A stretch of DNA of 64,000 bases from an uncultured Paracoccaceae bacterium (GTDB lineage Bacteria; Pseudomonadota; Alphaproteobacteria; Rhodobacterales; Rhodobacteraceae), in contig CANLVD010000009.1 of the NCBI GenBank assembly GCA_947494445.1, positions 81,206 through 145,205 on the forward strand, read 5' to 3'. The notes below the pieces were generated by a model. The model was not told where the DNA came from, did no database searches, and saw nothing but the letters and a program-made list of their open reading frames with translations. Shown piece after piece: positions 35,503 through 44,324 of this stretch; position 1 is the stretch's first letter; each line of letters opens with the position of its first letter. A program made the translations under genes and the position numbers.

Positions 35503-37296
35503 ATGCACGCATATCGTTCGCACACTTGTGCAGACCTGACGAAAGAGGCCGTGGGCCAGACCGTCCGCCTGTCGGGCTGGGTGCATCGGGTGCGTGATCA
35601 TGGCGGTGTTCTGTTCATCGATCTGCGCGACCATTACGGCATGACCCAGGTGCTGGCCGATCCAGACAGCCCGGTGTTTGCCGAGGTCGAAAAGGTCCGC
35701 TCCGAATGGGTGATCCGCATCGATGGTGAGGTCAAGGCCCGGGACGAGGCGCTGGTGAACCCCAACATTCCCACCGGCGAGGTCGAGGTCTTCGTGCGCG
35801 ACATCGAAGTGCTGGGGGCGGCCGAAGAACTGCCCCTGCCGGTCTTTGGCGATCAGGACTACCCCGAGGAGACCCGCCTGAAATACCGCTTCCTTGATCT
35901 GCGCCGTGACAAGCTGCACAGCTCCATCATGCTACGCTCCAAGGTGATCTCAAGCCTGCGCCGGCGGATGACCGATCAGGGGTTCAACGAGTTTCAGACC
36001 CCGATCCTGACTGCATCCTCACCCGAAGGCGCGCGCGATTTTCTGGTGCCCTCGCGCCTGCATCCGGGCAAGTTCTACGCGTTGCCTCAGGCCCCCCAAC
36101 AGTTCAAGCAGCTGTGCATGGTCGCGGGCTTTGACCGCTACTTCCAGATTGCCCCCTGTTTCCGCGACGAAGACCCGCGTGCTGACCGCTCGCCCGGTGA
36201 GTTCTACCAGCTGGACATGGAGATGAGCTTTGCCACGCAGGAAGACGTCTTTCAGGTGATCGAGCCGGTGATGCGCGGCGTCTTCGAAGAGTTCGGCAAC
36301 GACCGTCCGGTCACGGCGGAATTCCCACGGATTGCCTATCGCGACGCGATGCTGAAATACGGCTCGGACAAACCTGATCTGCGCAACCCGATCGAGATGC
36401 AGATCGTCTCGGACCATTTCGCGGGCTCGGGCTTCAAGATCTTCGCGTCGCTTCTGGAACAGGACGGCACCCAGATCCGGGCGATCCCGGCACCGGGCGG
36501 CGGGTCGCGCAAATTCTGCGACCGGATGAACGCCTTTGCCCAGAAAGAGGGACTGCCCGGTATGGGGTATATCTTTTGGCGGGCAGACGGCGACGGCATG
36601 GAAGCCGCAGGTCCACTGGCCAAGAACATCGGCCCCGAGCGGACCGAAGCCATCCGTCAGCAGCTTGGCCTTGGCGTCGGCGATGCGGCCTTCTTTCTTG
36701 GTGGCAAGCCGTCGTCATTTGAGGCCGTCGCGGGCAAGGCGCGCAACCAGATCTGGGCCGACACCCAGCCCAATGACGACTGGAAGAACGAGTTCAAGTT
36801 CTGCTGGATCGTCGATTTCCCGATGTATGAGAAGGACGAGGATACAGGCGCGCTTGATTTCTCGCACAACCCGTTTTCCATGCCACAGGGCGGGCTTGAT
36901 GCGCTGCAAACCATGGAGCCGCTCGATATTCTGGGCTACCAGTATGACATCGTGTGCAACGGCATCGAGCTCAGCTCGGGCGCTGTGCGGAACCACAAGC
37001 CGGAAATCATGTATGAGGCATTCGCCAAGGTCGGCCATGACAAGGCCTTCGTGGATGCCAATTTCGGCGGTATGCTGAACGCCTTCCGTTATGGCGCGCC
37101 ACCGCATGCGGGCATCGCACCGGGCGTGGACCGGATGGTGATGCTGTTGGCGGATGCGGAAAACATCCGCGAGGTCATCATGTTCCCGATGAACCAGCGC
37201 GCCGAAGACCTGATGATGCAGGCACCCTCCGAGGCCACCAACGAGCAGTTGCGTGATCTTGGCCTGCGCCTGATCCCGCAGGAAAAGCAGGGCTAA
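35503..37296 (+). CDS. aspS: Aspartyl-tRNA synthetase
   Basis: The 597-residue class II synthetase has an N-terminal OB-fold anticodon-binding domain ([23 protein letters not shown]), motif 2 with [19 protein letters not shown], the bacterial GAD insertion in the middle, and motif 3 near the end with [13 protein letters not shown]. The start ATG at 35503 ([15 protein letters not shown]) matches the family; the frame is open upstream to 35329 but is not supported. Whether it is discriminating or also charges tRNA-Asn depends on gatCAB elsewhere. Confidence 0.96.
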   Translation: MHAYRSHTCADLTKEAVGQTVRLSGWVHRVRDHGGVLFIDLRDHYGMTQVLADPDSPVFAEVEKVRSEWVIRIDGEVKARDEALVNPNIPTGEVEVFVRDIEVLGAAEELPLPVFGDQDYPEETRLKYRFLDLRRDKLHSSIMLRSKVISSLRRRMTDQGFNEFQTPILTASSPEGARDFLVPSRLHPGKFYALPQAPQQFKQLCMVAGFDRYFQIAPCFRDEDPRADRSPGEFYQLDMEMSFATQEDVFQVIEPVMRGVFEEFGNDRPVTAEFPRIAYRDAMLKYGSDKPDLRNPIEMQIVSDHFAGSGFKIFASLLEQDGTQIRAIPAPGGGSRKFCDRMNAFAQKEGLPGMGYIFWRADGDGMEAAGPLAKNIGPERTEAIRQQLGLGVGDAAFFLGGKPSSFEAVAGKARNQIWADTQPNDDWKNEFKFCWIVDFPMYEKDEDTGALDFSHNPFSMPQGGLDALQTMEPLDILGYQYDIVCNGIELSSGAVRNHKPEIMYEAFAKVGHDKAFVDANFGGMLNAFRYGAPPHAGIAPGVDRMVMLLADAENIREVIMFPMNQRAEDLMMQAPSEATNEQLRDLGLRLIPQEKQG

Positions 37297-37307
37297 AGAC
37301 CTCCTCC

Positions 37308-37324
37308 TTTGGATACTATCCAAA
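37308..37324. terminator. Perfect palindrome just after aspS
   Basis: TTTGGATA and TATCCAAA flank a single base, 11 bases past the aspS stop. The symmetrical short loop and lack of a T run make it a weak terminator at best; it could equally be a regulator site in the 427-bp gap to truB. Confidence 0.4.
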
Positions 37325-37562
37325 AGATGTGAGTCGTGGCAGGGTTTGAAGATCCTGCCACAAATCGCCTTATCTTGCCGAAATCATTGCATTTTTTCTG
37401 ACGCTGCCACAGCATTGAATTCGCTGAAAATTTTGTGCGCTTCAGCACATATTTGCCATAATCTTAACTAAACTTGTCATTGTTCGGTTTGGAAGTGCAG
37501 GCCGATGGTGTAAACAAGACCAGTAGCAAGTGTACCTGTAATGATCATCAGTGGGGGCTGAT

Positions 37563-37673
37563 ATGTTTAACGAACTTTTGAATGATGATGTTGTCAAAGT
37601 AACCCTGATCGGGTTCCTCACCACTGTACTGGCTTGTGCCCACTGGGCAAACACCGTTCCAACGGTGCTTTGA
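37563..37673 (+). CDS. 36-residue single-helix membrane peptide, candidate small gene
   Basis: The ORF is ATG TTT AAC GAA to TGA and encodes 36 residues. A charged N-terminus (MFNELLNDDVVK) precedes one hydrophobic helix (VTLIGFLTTVLACAHW) and a short polar tail. GGGGG five to nine bases upstream of the ATG serves as ribosome site, and a strong hairpin follows nine bases after the stop (37682-37717). AT-rich promoter-like DNA lies upstream (TTGCCATAATCTTAAC near 37450). The isolated promoter-SD-ORF-hairpin layout suggests a real small protein. No homologue is known to me. Confidence 0.5.
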   Translation: MFNELLNDDVVKVTLIGFLTTVLACAHWANTVPTVL

Positions 37674-37681
37674 TCTCGTTC

Positions 37682-37717
37682 CCCTCTTTGGCCGGTTTGT
37701 CGCACGGTCAAAGAGGG
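37682..37717. terminator. Hairpin terminating the small ORF and truB
   Basis: CCCTCTTTGGCC (37682-37693) pairs with GGTCAAAGAGGG (37706-37717), 11 of 12 positions, across 12 bases. It lies between the 36-residue ORF and the convergent truB stop at 37724 and can serve both. Confidence 0.6.
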
Positions 37718-37723
37718 TTACGA

Positions 37724-38632
37724 TCACTCCACATTCAGCACGCGTGACGGGCGAAACCGCCCCGCAAGATAGCTGCCCATGGCAATCGCCTTGCCCTGAT
37801 GGGACAGCCACGCGTCTTCTCCCTGATCCGCGGTCGAGGACAGAACTTCGACCGTCGCACCATTGCGCACCTGAGCCGCGGCCTCGGCCGAGCAGGTGCA
37901 TTGGGGCGTGTCCGCAAGACCGGCCTCCGTGGGTGTCAGGCGGGCAAGCAGCTCGGGCGTACGCTCAAGCGCTTCGATCTCGGGCCATGTGATTGCGCCG
38001 TTCACTTCAAACGGGCCGGACCGGGTGCGGCGCAGGTGTTTGACATGGCCAAGGCACCCCAGAACGGCTCCAAGATCACGCGCGATGCTGCGCACATAGC
38101 CACCCTTACCGCAGGTCATTTCGAAATCCGCTTCATCCTTGCGGGACGTCCCCACCAGATCCAGAGCGTCAACCCACAGACTGCGGGCCTTCAGGTCCAG
38201 AACCGCGCCCTCGCGTGCAAGATCATAGGCCCGCGCTCCATCGACCTTGACGGCTGACACCTGCGGCGGGGTCTGGCTGATCTCCCCGCGAAACTGCTCC
38301 AGCGCTTCGATGATCGATGGGTCATCGGGGCGCAGATCGGACGTCTCAAGCACCGCGCCACTGGCATCATCGGTTGAAGTGCTCGCCCCCCATGTCACTG
38401 TAAATGTATAGGTTTTCAGGGCATCCATCACCACCGGAATGGTCTTGGTCGTCTCTCCCAGAGCCACCGCCAGCAATCCGGTCGCATCCGGGTCCAACGT
38501 GCCGGCATGGCCTGCCTTTTGCGCCTCAAGCGCCCAGCGGACCTTGTTGACCACGGAGGTCGAGGTCACACCGGCGGGCTTGTCAACGATCAGCCAGCCT
38601 GAGACCGGGTTGCCTCTCTTGCGTCGCGCCAT
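37724..38632 (-). CDS. truB: tRNA pseudouridine(55) synthase
   Basis: TruB makes pseudouridine 55 in the T loop of tRNA. From MARRKRGNPVSGWLIVDKPAGVTS the protein has 302 residues, with the catalytic Asp in AGHAGTLDPDATGLLAVALGE, then QTPPQVSAVKVDGARAYDLAREG and KGGYVRSIARDLG, and a C-terminal PUA-like domain. Its start overlaps the end of the sulfotransferase gene by 43 bases. Confidence 0.95.
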   Translation of the reverse strand: MARRKRGNPVSGWLIVDKPAGVTSTSVVNKVRWALEAQKAGHAGTLDPDATGLLAVALGETTKTIPVVMDALKTYTFTVTWGASTSTDDASGAVLETSDLRPDDPSIIEALEQFRGEISQTPPQVSAVKVDGARAYDLAREGAVLDLKARSLWVDALDLVGTSRKDEADFEMTCGKGGYVRSIARDLGAVLGCLGHVKHLRRTRSGPFEVNGAITWPEIEALERTPELLARLTPTEAGLADTPQCTCSAEAAAQVRNGATVEVLSSTADQGEDAWLSHQGKAIAMGSYLAGRFRPSRVLNVE

Positions 38633-40035
38633 GGGGCCAGATCCTGTGCGTGCGGGGCAGTGCCTGTGCGCTGCCAATGGTCGGAAACGGTCCTGTAAAG
38701 CGCCAGATCATCGGCGTAAAGGTCTTCAATCCGGGCAACGGCGTCACTTTCAGCCAAGGCTTGCGCCACAGGACCTGCCGCAGGCAGCCCATCACCGGGC
38801 AGATCAAGCCCAAGTGCGCGTGCATCACTGGCAAAATGATCATAGCGCAACACACGCGCCTCTGCCCCGATCCACCCCGCGATATATCCCGCCTGCGGGC
38901 GCAAACGCGGTGAAAGCGCCGTGTCCCCCTTGGTGCGCAAGCGGTAGTCCACATGCTCCAGCAAGGCATCCAGATTCCGGCGATGCTGGTCGGGATCTTC
39001 GCCCGGATCCGGCACAAAGCCGCGCAGTTTCTGCAACCGCCCGGCCAGCCAGCGCAACCCGCCATGGGGACCGCTTTCCAGCAGACAGTCCTCATAGGCG
39101 CTCAGCAATCGCGCCACCGGATGGCGGATGATGGTGTGAACAGGCACAGCCGGATCAGGTGCGCCAGCCGTGATCTCTGCACCCATGATCTGGCGGCGCT
39201 GCTCGAACCCCGCGAAATGCATCAGCCCCAGTTGCAAGGCCGCGCCGGGGTGACGGATGACATCGGACACCGGCTGAGCGGTCTCTGACTGTCCCTGCCA
39301 ATGCGCGCTTGCCCTGAGGTAAGCCGCGCGATCGCCCGCATAAACCTCCTCGATCCGCTGGGTCAGGCCCTCGTCCAGCAAGTCCTCATCGCGCACCACA
39401 CGCGGCATCACGTTGCGCGCGCGCACCTGCGCCATTTTCGCGGGCAGATCGGGGATCAGATCGCCCAGCAACTCAGGCAGGGCGGTGTTCAGCTGATCCA
39501 GCGGGATCATCGTCAGCCGCAGCCGCCGGGCAATCCGCAGCCGGTCGGTCTGCCGCCGCCAATGAGGGTTCGAGGCCAGATCGGTCTCGTCATCCAGATT
39601 GCGTGCGATCCAGTTGATCAGCAGACGGGCATTTTGCCGATGGCCCGCCGCATCCAGACCGGAGCTGCCGTCAAAACCGGTCTCGGCGATCAGTTTCCGG
39701 CGGATATGGGGAAAGCTGTGCGGCCCGGTGCCATAGACCTTCTCGAAATAGAACGACAGGAACCGGTCCACCGGATCGCGCACCACGACAAACCCATAGG
39801 CACTGTCGCGCACCGCATCGACCGGCACATGGGTCGCGCGTGGGATTTCATCCTCATGACGGTGGATGAAGGCCGCATCCTCGTGCTCGGACCCGTGATC
39901 AAGCAGATAAAACAGGTTCTTGAGGAAGGTGCAGCCGCATTTGGTGATCGCAAGATAGTAGATCGGATGGCTCTGCGTCGTGAACACCCGCCGCGTCACC
40001 CCCTCATCACTCTGGGGGGCTTCGGTCTCAGCCAT
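38590..40035 (-). CDS. Two-domain sulfotransferase-family protein
   Basis: The protein has 481 residues from MAETEAPQSDEG. The N-terminal half has a PAPS-binding 5'-phosphosulfate loop (YYLAITKCGCTFLKNLF) and the 3'-phosphate motif VVVRDPVDRFLSFYFEK, typical of Golgi-type sulfotransferase family 2. The second half repeats the 3' motif (IIRHPVARLLSAYED), but its phosphosulfate loop is degenerate (MHFAGFEQRRQIMG). It lies between rbfA and truB, overlapping rbfA by eight bases and truB by 43. A role in sulfating a surface polysaccharide or small molecule is likely; it has no evident link to translation. Confidence 0.8.
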   Translation of the reverse strand: MAETEAPQSDEGVTRRVFTTQSHPIYYLAITKCGCTFLKNLFYLLDHGSEHEDAAFIHRHEDEIPRATHVPVDAVRDSAYGFVVVRDPVDRFLSFYFEKVYGTGPHSFPHIRRKLIAETGFDGSSGLDAAGHRQNARLLINWIARNLDDETDLASNPHWRRQTDRLRIARRLRLTMIPLDQLNTALPELLGDLIPDLPAKMAQVRARNVMPRVVRDEDLLDEGLTQRIEEVYAGDRAAYLRASAHWQGQSETAQPVSDVIRHPGAALQLGLMHFAGFEQRRQIMGAEITAGAPDPAVPVHTIIRHPVARLLSAYEDCLLESGPHGGLRWLAGRLQKLRGFVPDPGEDPDQHRRNLDALLEHVDYRLRTKGDTALSPRLRPQAGYIAGWIGAEARVLRYDHFASDARALGLDLPGDGLPAAGPVAQALAESDAVARIEDLYADDLALYRTVSDHWQRTGTAPHAQDLAPWRDAREATRSQAG

Positions 40036-40444
40036 TCTCGTCCTGATCAGCTGCCTCAACATCCTGCCTCACAACCCGGTCCGACAACAGTCGCCGGGTC
40101 TCATCCATCTGATCAAACGTCCGGTCGGCCTGAAACCGCAACTCCGGCGAATATTTCAACTGCATCGTCTTGGTGACAATGCGGCGCAATTCTGACCGGT
40201 TCTGGTTAAGGGCCTCTAAAACGCCTTCCGTGTCGATCCCGCCCAGCGGCAGAACATAAACCGTCGCCACCTTCAGATCGGGCGAGGTCCGCACCTCGCC
40301 CACCGTGATCGACCGGCCCGACAGACCCGGCGCATGCAGATCGCCGCGCGCCAGCACCTCTGAAAGCGTCCGCCGGATCAATTCGCCCACGCGCAATTGC
40401 CGCTGCGAGGGTCCGCGATGCTCGTCGCCTGAATGTTTTGCCAT
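40028..40444 (-). CDS. rbfA: Ribosome-binding factor A
   Basis: RbfA is a KH-fold 30S maturation factor. From MAKHSGDEHRGPSQRQLRVGELIRR the protein has 138 residues, with LARGDLHAPGLSGRSITVGEVRTSPDLKVATVYV-type family core and TFDQMDETRRLLSD at the end. The acidic tail (EAADQDENG) is normal. The frame is open upstream but the family start is at 40444. It heads the leftward unit rbfA - sulfotransferase - truB and is divergent from dapB. Confidence 0.93.
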   Translation of the reverse strand: MAKHSGDEHRGPSQRQLRVGELIRRTLSEVLARGDLHAPGLSGRSITVGEVRTSPDLKVATVYVLPLGGIDTEGVLEALNQNRSELRRIVTKTMQLKYSPELRFQADRTFDQMDETRRLLSDRVVRQDVEAADQDENG

Positions 40445-40560
40445 GGGCTTGCCCCTCGTGCCTGATGTGATCGCCTCAGATAAGCCCAAGCGCTGCCTTT
40501 GCCAAGGGCCGGTGCGCAGGTTAAGAGAGGCCCACGAGATCACATCACAGGGCAGGCAAG

Positions 40561-41379
40561 ATGGCAGAGACATTGAAAATCGGCATCACGGGCGTCTCGG
40601 GGCGCATGGGGCAGATGCTGGTGCGCGCGGTGGATGCAGCAGACGGGGCCGAGGTTGCTGCCGTGACCGAGCGTCCGGGCGCAGACTGGATCGGTCAGGA
40701 TCTGGGCGCTGCCATGGGCGGGGCTGCGCGTGGCATCACGGTGTCGGATGACCCGCTCGAGATGTTCGCCAAGGTTCAGGCGGTGATCGATTTCACCTCA
40801 CCCGATGCAAGTGTGACCCATGCCGATCTGGCCGCACAGGCCCGCGCGGTGCATGTGATCGGCACCACAGGGTTTGAGGATCACCACCTGACCCGCTTTG
40901 CGGCGGCCGCGCGCCACGCAACCATCGTGCGCGCGGGCAACATGAGCCTTGGGGTCAACCTTCTGACCACGCTCACCCGGCAGGTCGCTGCCGCACTGGG
41001 CGAGGATTGGGACGTCGAGGTGGTCGAGACCCATCACCGGCACAAGGTCGATGCGCCGTCTGGAACCGCTCTGATGCTCGGGCAGGCTGCCGCTGACGGG
41101 CGTGGCGTTGATCTGGGGGATGTCTCTGACCGGGGCCGCGACGGCATCACGGGTGCGCGCCAGAAGGGCCATATCGGCTTTGCAGCACTGCGCGGCGGTG
41201 ATGTTGCGGGCGAGCATGACGTGATCTTTGCCGCAGATGGCGAGCGGATCGTCCTGCGCCATCTGGCAACCGACCGGATGATCTTTGCCCGCGGTGCGGT
41301 CAGGGCAGCGCTCTGGGGCTTTGGCAAGCCGCCGGGCGAATATGACATGTTGGATGTGTTGGGGATGAAGCGCGACTGA
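40561..41379 (+). CDS. dapB: 4-hydroxy-tetrahydrodipicolinate reductase
   Basis: DapB acts in lysine and diaminopimelate synthesis. The 272-residue protein has the NAD(P) motif [17 protein letters not shown] at the N-terminus, the catalytic [20 protein letters not shown] near residue 155, and GTTGFED in the cofactor region. Length is standard. Single gene, divergent from rbfA across 116 bp. Confidence 0.96.
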   Translation: MAETLKIGITGVSGRMGQMLVRAVDAADGAEVAAVTERPGADWIGQDLGAAMGGAARGITVSDDPLEMFAKVQAVIDFTSPDASVTHADLAAQARAVHVIGTTGFEDHHLTRFAAAARHATIVRAGNMSLGVNLLTTLTRQVAAALGEDWDVEVVETHHRHKVDAPSGTALMLGQAAADGRGVDLGDVSDRGRDGITGARQKGHIGFAALRGGDVAGEHDVIFAADGERIVLRHLATDRMIFARGAVRAALWGFGKPPGEYDMLDVLGMKRD

Positions 41380-41384
41380 GCGCC

Positions 41385-41648
41385 TCAGCGGCGACGGATC
41401 AGCATGCGCATGAAGCCCAGAAGCAGCACGCAGAACGCACCATTGCCGGCACCCAGCAACAAGGTCATCAGCACAGCCGCAAGACCTGCGTCTGCCACTG
41501 GCCCGAGTGCGACCACGGCACCGATCATCAGACCGCCCATGCCGCCGACCACGGAATTGTTTGCCAGACCAAGGTTGAACGCACGGAAAGAGGCGGCACC
41601 CATGTTGCCACCCAGAATACCAGAAATTGTTCCCAAAAGGATCAACAT
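41385..41648 (-). CDS. Small Gly-rich membrane protein of unknown function
   Basis: From MLILLGTISGILGGNMGAA the protein has 87 residues with about three membrane helices (VVGGMGGLMIGAVVALG, LAAVLMTLLLGAGNGAFCVLLLGF) and a basic C-terminus (RMLIRRR). In composition it resembles the GlsB/YeaQ-like pair at 16563-17044 but lacks clear sequence identity. It converges with dapB, five bases apart. I cannot assign a function. Confidence 0.6.
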   Translation of the reverse strand: MLILLGTISGILGGNMGAASFRAFNLGLANNSVVGGMGGLMIGAVVALGPVADAGLAAVLMTLLLGAGNGAFCVLLLGFMRMLIRRR

Positions 41649-41771
41649 CGCGCGGTTCTTCCCAGTCTCTTTTCTTGTTTTGCTTGACCGGACGAACTGC
41701 GCCCAGCCAGCTATGTGCAAATTGAGCCAAGATTTTGTGGCAGAAACAAGACGATTCGCGAGAATGACCTG

Positions 41772-42590
41772 ATGAGTTACGTAAAATCCCTGTTTTCCCT
41801 GGAAGGCCGCACAGCACTGGTTACGGGCGGTGGCACAGGTCTGGGGCGTATGATCGCCACCGGACTGGCAGAGGCGGGCGCAGATGTCATGATCGCGTCG
41901 CGCAAGCTGGAGGTGGTCGAGGCCACAGCGCGGGAAATCACCGGGCCGGGCAAGGTGACGGCCCTGCAGGGTGATGTCGGCACGGAAGAGGGCATACTGG
42001 AACTGGCCACGGCGGTTCGCGCGCAGACCGACAGGCTGGACATTCTGGTCAACAATGCAGGCATCTCATGGGGTGCGCCGCTGGAAAGCTTTCCACATGC
42101 GCAATGGGCCCGCGTGATGGGGGTCAATGTTGCGGGCGTCTTCACGCTCACCCGCGAATTGCTGCCGCTGCTGGACACGGCCGCAACTGCGGCCCGTCCG
42201 GCGCGCGTGCTGAATATCGGCTCGATCATGGGCACGGCCCCGGTGGCCGAAGGGGCCTATTCCTACACCATGTCAAAGGCCGCAGTGCATCATCTGACGC
42301 GGGTTCTGGCAGGCGAGTTTGCATCGCGCCAGATCACCGTGAACGCGCTGGCACCGGGGCCGTTTCCGTCCAACATGACAGCCTTTGCCACAGCGTCAGA
42401 GGAGGGGGCCGCAAAGGTCGGGGCCAATGTGCCGATGGGCCGGATCGGACGCGCCTCTGACGCCGCAGGGGCTGCGATCTTTCTGTGCTCGGACGCGGGC
42501 GCTTACGTCTCGGGCGCGATCCTGCCGCTGGATGGCGGGATGAGTGCGGCGGCCCCCATTGACCTCTTTGCCAATACGCTGGAGCAATAA
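41772..42590 (+). CDS. Short-chain dehydrogenase/reductase
   Basis: The 272-residue classical SDR has the cofactor motif TALVTGGGTGLGRMIATGLA, NNAGISW near residue 98, the catalytic Ser in LNIGSIMGTAP and YSYTMSKAAVHHL with Tyr and Lys. The C-terminus is IDLFANTLEQ. The start at 41772 (MSYVKSLFSLEGR) is the family start. Substrate unknown; the FabG-like NADP pattern suggests a 3-oxoacyl or sugar-alcohol reductase. It is divergent from the small membrane protein gene. Confidence 0.9.
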   Translation: MSYVKSLFSLEGRTALVTGGGTGLGRMIATGLAEAGADVMIASRKLEVVEATAREITGPGKVTALQGDVGTEEGILELATAVRAQTDRLDILVNNAGISWGAPLESFPHAQWARVMGVNVAGVFTLTRELLPLLDTAATAARPARVLNIGSIMGTAPVAEGAYSYTMSKAAVHHLTRVLAGEFASRQITVNALAPGPFPSNMTAFATASEEGAAKVGANVPMGRIGRASDAAGAAIFLCSDAGAYVSGAILPLDGGMSAAAPIDLFANTLEQ

Positions 42591-42672
42591 GGATTTATTC
42601 ATCATTGTTTTCAATGGGTTAAATCGGAAAAGCTGGAATCGATAACCCCTTGATTACAGGCTCTTTTCAAGA

Positions 42673-42692
42673 TCTGTCCCCGCGGGGACAGA
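42673..42692. terminator. Perfect GC palindrome between convergent genes
   Basis: TCTGTCCCCGCGGGGACAGA is a 20-base perfect palindrome between the SDR stop (42590) and the M32 gene stop (42710). As RNA it would be a loopless stem that opens to a small loop, a plausible bidirectional terminator; the sequence also has the shape of a regulator site. A partial AATAAG...AACC stretch before it shows nothing else. Confidence 0.5.
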
Positions 42693-42709
42693 CCGCGCAG
42701 ACCTTGCAG

Positions 42710-44170
42710 TTACCCGAATTTCGCCCGCAGATAGCCGATCAAGGGCTCTGCTGACAGGGGCTGGCCGGTCGCGGTTTCCATCAGACCGATGGCCGGGTAC
42801 AGCCGCCCGTGGTGGTGCACATGGGTGTTCAGCCAGCCGATGACTTCCCCCAGATCGGCCCGCGAGATCCGGTCATCCAGATCCGGGAAATCCGCCCGCA
42901 GCGCCTCTGTCAGGGAGGCCGCATAAAGATTGCCCAGCGAATAGGTCGGGAAGTAGCCAAAAAGGCCCGCCGACCAATGCACATCCTGCAGAACACCGTT
43001 CAGCACATCAGGCACCTGCATTCCGAAATCGGATGCGAAACGCGCATTCCACGCCTCTTCCAGATCGGCGACCTCAAGCCGTCCTTCGACCAGATCACGC
43101 TCAAGATCAAAGCGCATCATGACATGCAGGTTGTAATGCACCTCATCGGCCTCGGTCCGGATATAGCCCGGCGCGACCCGATTGACGGCCGCATAAAGCG
43201 CATCCGCATCCCCGGTGGACAAAGTGCCGAACCGGTCGGTCATCTGCCGGTGCAGATGGTCCATGAATGGGCGTGAGCGGCCGATCTGGTTCTCGAACAG
43301 GCGCGACTGGCTTTCATGCACGCCCATGGAGCAGTGATGGCCCACCGGCGTGAAGGCGCGGGTCCCGTCGATGTTCTGCTCATAGACCGCATGGCCGGTC
43401 TCGTGGATGGTGGAATAGATGCAGTTCAGCGGATCAGCCTCATCAACCCGCGTCGTGATCCGCACATCGCCCATCTGGCCCGATGAAAACGGATGTACCG
43501 ACAGATCCAGCCGACCGGCCTCGGCGTCATAGCCGAAGGTCGCTGCCAGATCCCGGGCGAGCGCCAATTGCTGGTCAGTGTCAAACTGACCCTCAAGCGG
43601 TGCTGCTTCGCGCGCCTGTCCGGCAATCTCGACCAGCGCTGCACGCAGCGGGGTGAACAGATCATCCAGCCGGGCAGATGTCATGTCAGGCTCGAACGTA
43701 TCGAGCAGTGCGTCATAAAGCGATTGCCCGTCCCCGCGGATACAGGCCGCATAATCGCGCTTGGCTTGCAGTATTTCCGTCAGCATCGGGGCAAAATCTG
43801 CAAAAGACCCCGCCTTGCGCGCCGCCACCCAAGCGGTTTGCCCCGCCGATGACAGGCGCGCCAGCTCAGCCGCCAGCGATCCGGGCACCTGGCGTTCGCG
43901 CATGTATTCCTTGGCGATCAGATCAAGGCTGCGGGCGTCTGCTGCATCCAGTTGATCCGCATCGATCTCGGCCAGCCAGTCGCCGACCCGCGGGTCGGTG
44001 GCACGGGCATGGATCACCTCGGCCAGTGCGGCGGTCTGGGTTGCCCGGTCATCAGCGCCCTTGGGCGGCATCATGGTTTCCTGATCCCAGCCGAGGATCC
44101 CGCCGACCTGCTCCAGCGCCGTGGTTTTTTTGACGTGGTCCAACAGCTGCGAAAAAGCGGTCTGGGTCAT
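42710..44170 (-). CDS. Carboxypeptidase Taq (M32 family)
   Basis: M32 enzymes are zinc carboxypeptidases with broad specificity. From MTQTAFSQLLDHVKKTTALEQ the protein has 486 residues. The HEXXH zinc motif is STIHETGHAVYEQ near residue 250, with GVHESQSRLFENQIGRS and the tail YFPTYSLGNLYAASL also typical. The open frame runs upstream to 44428, but the family start and a ribosome site (AAAGGCATATCC region) place it at 44170. Confidence 0.92.
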   Translation of the reverse strand: MTQTAFSQLLDHVKKTTALEQVGGILGWDQETMMPPKGADDRATQTAALAEVIHARATDPRVGDWLAEIDADQLDAADARSLDLIAKEYMRERQVPGSLAAELARLSSAGQTAWVAARKAGSFADFAPMLTEILQAKRDYAACIRGDGQSLYDALLDTFEPDMTSARLDDLFTPLRAALVEIAGQAREAAPLEGQFDTDQQLALARDLAATFGYDAEAGRLDLSVHPFSSGQMGDVRITTRVDEADPLNCIYSTIHETGHAVYEQNIDGTRAFTPVGHHCSMGVHESQSRLFENQIGRSRPFMDHLHRQMTDRFGTLSTGDADALYAAVNRVAPGYIRTEADEVHYNLHVMMRFDLERDLVEGRLEVADLEEAWNARFASDFGMQVPDVLNGVLQDVHWSAGLFGYFPTYSLGNLYAASLTEALRADFPDLDDRISRADLGEVIGWLNTHVHHHGRLYPAIGLMETATGQPLSAEPLIGYLRAKFG

Positions 44171-44324
44171 GGATATGCCTTTGTCTTCAATGCGTGAATG
44201 CCAAGCTTTAGCCCAAGCGCGAACTGGCGAAAACCCACTCAATTTCAGGTCCGCGTGAGTTGGAGCGACGGAACCACGCGGCTCGCCCGTATAATCAGGG
44301 TGAACGGCAAGATTAGGAACGCAC

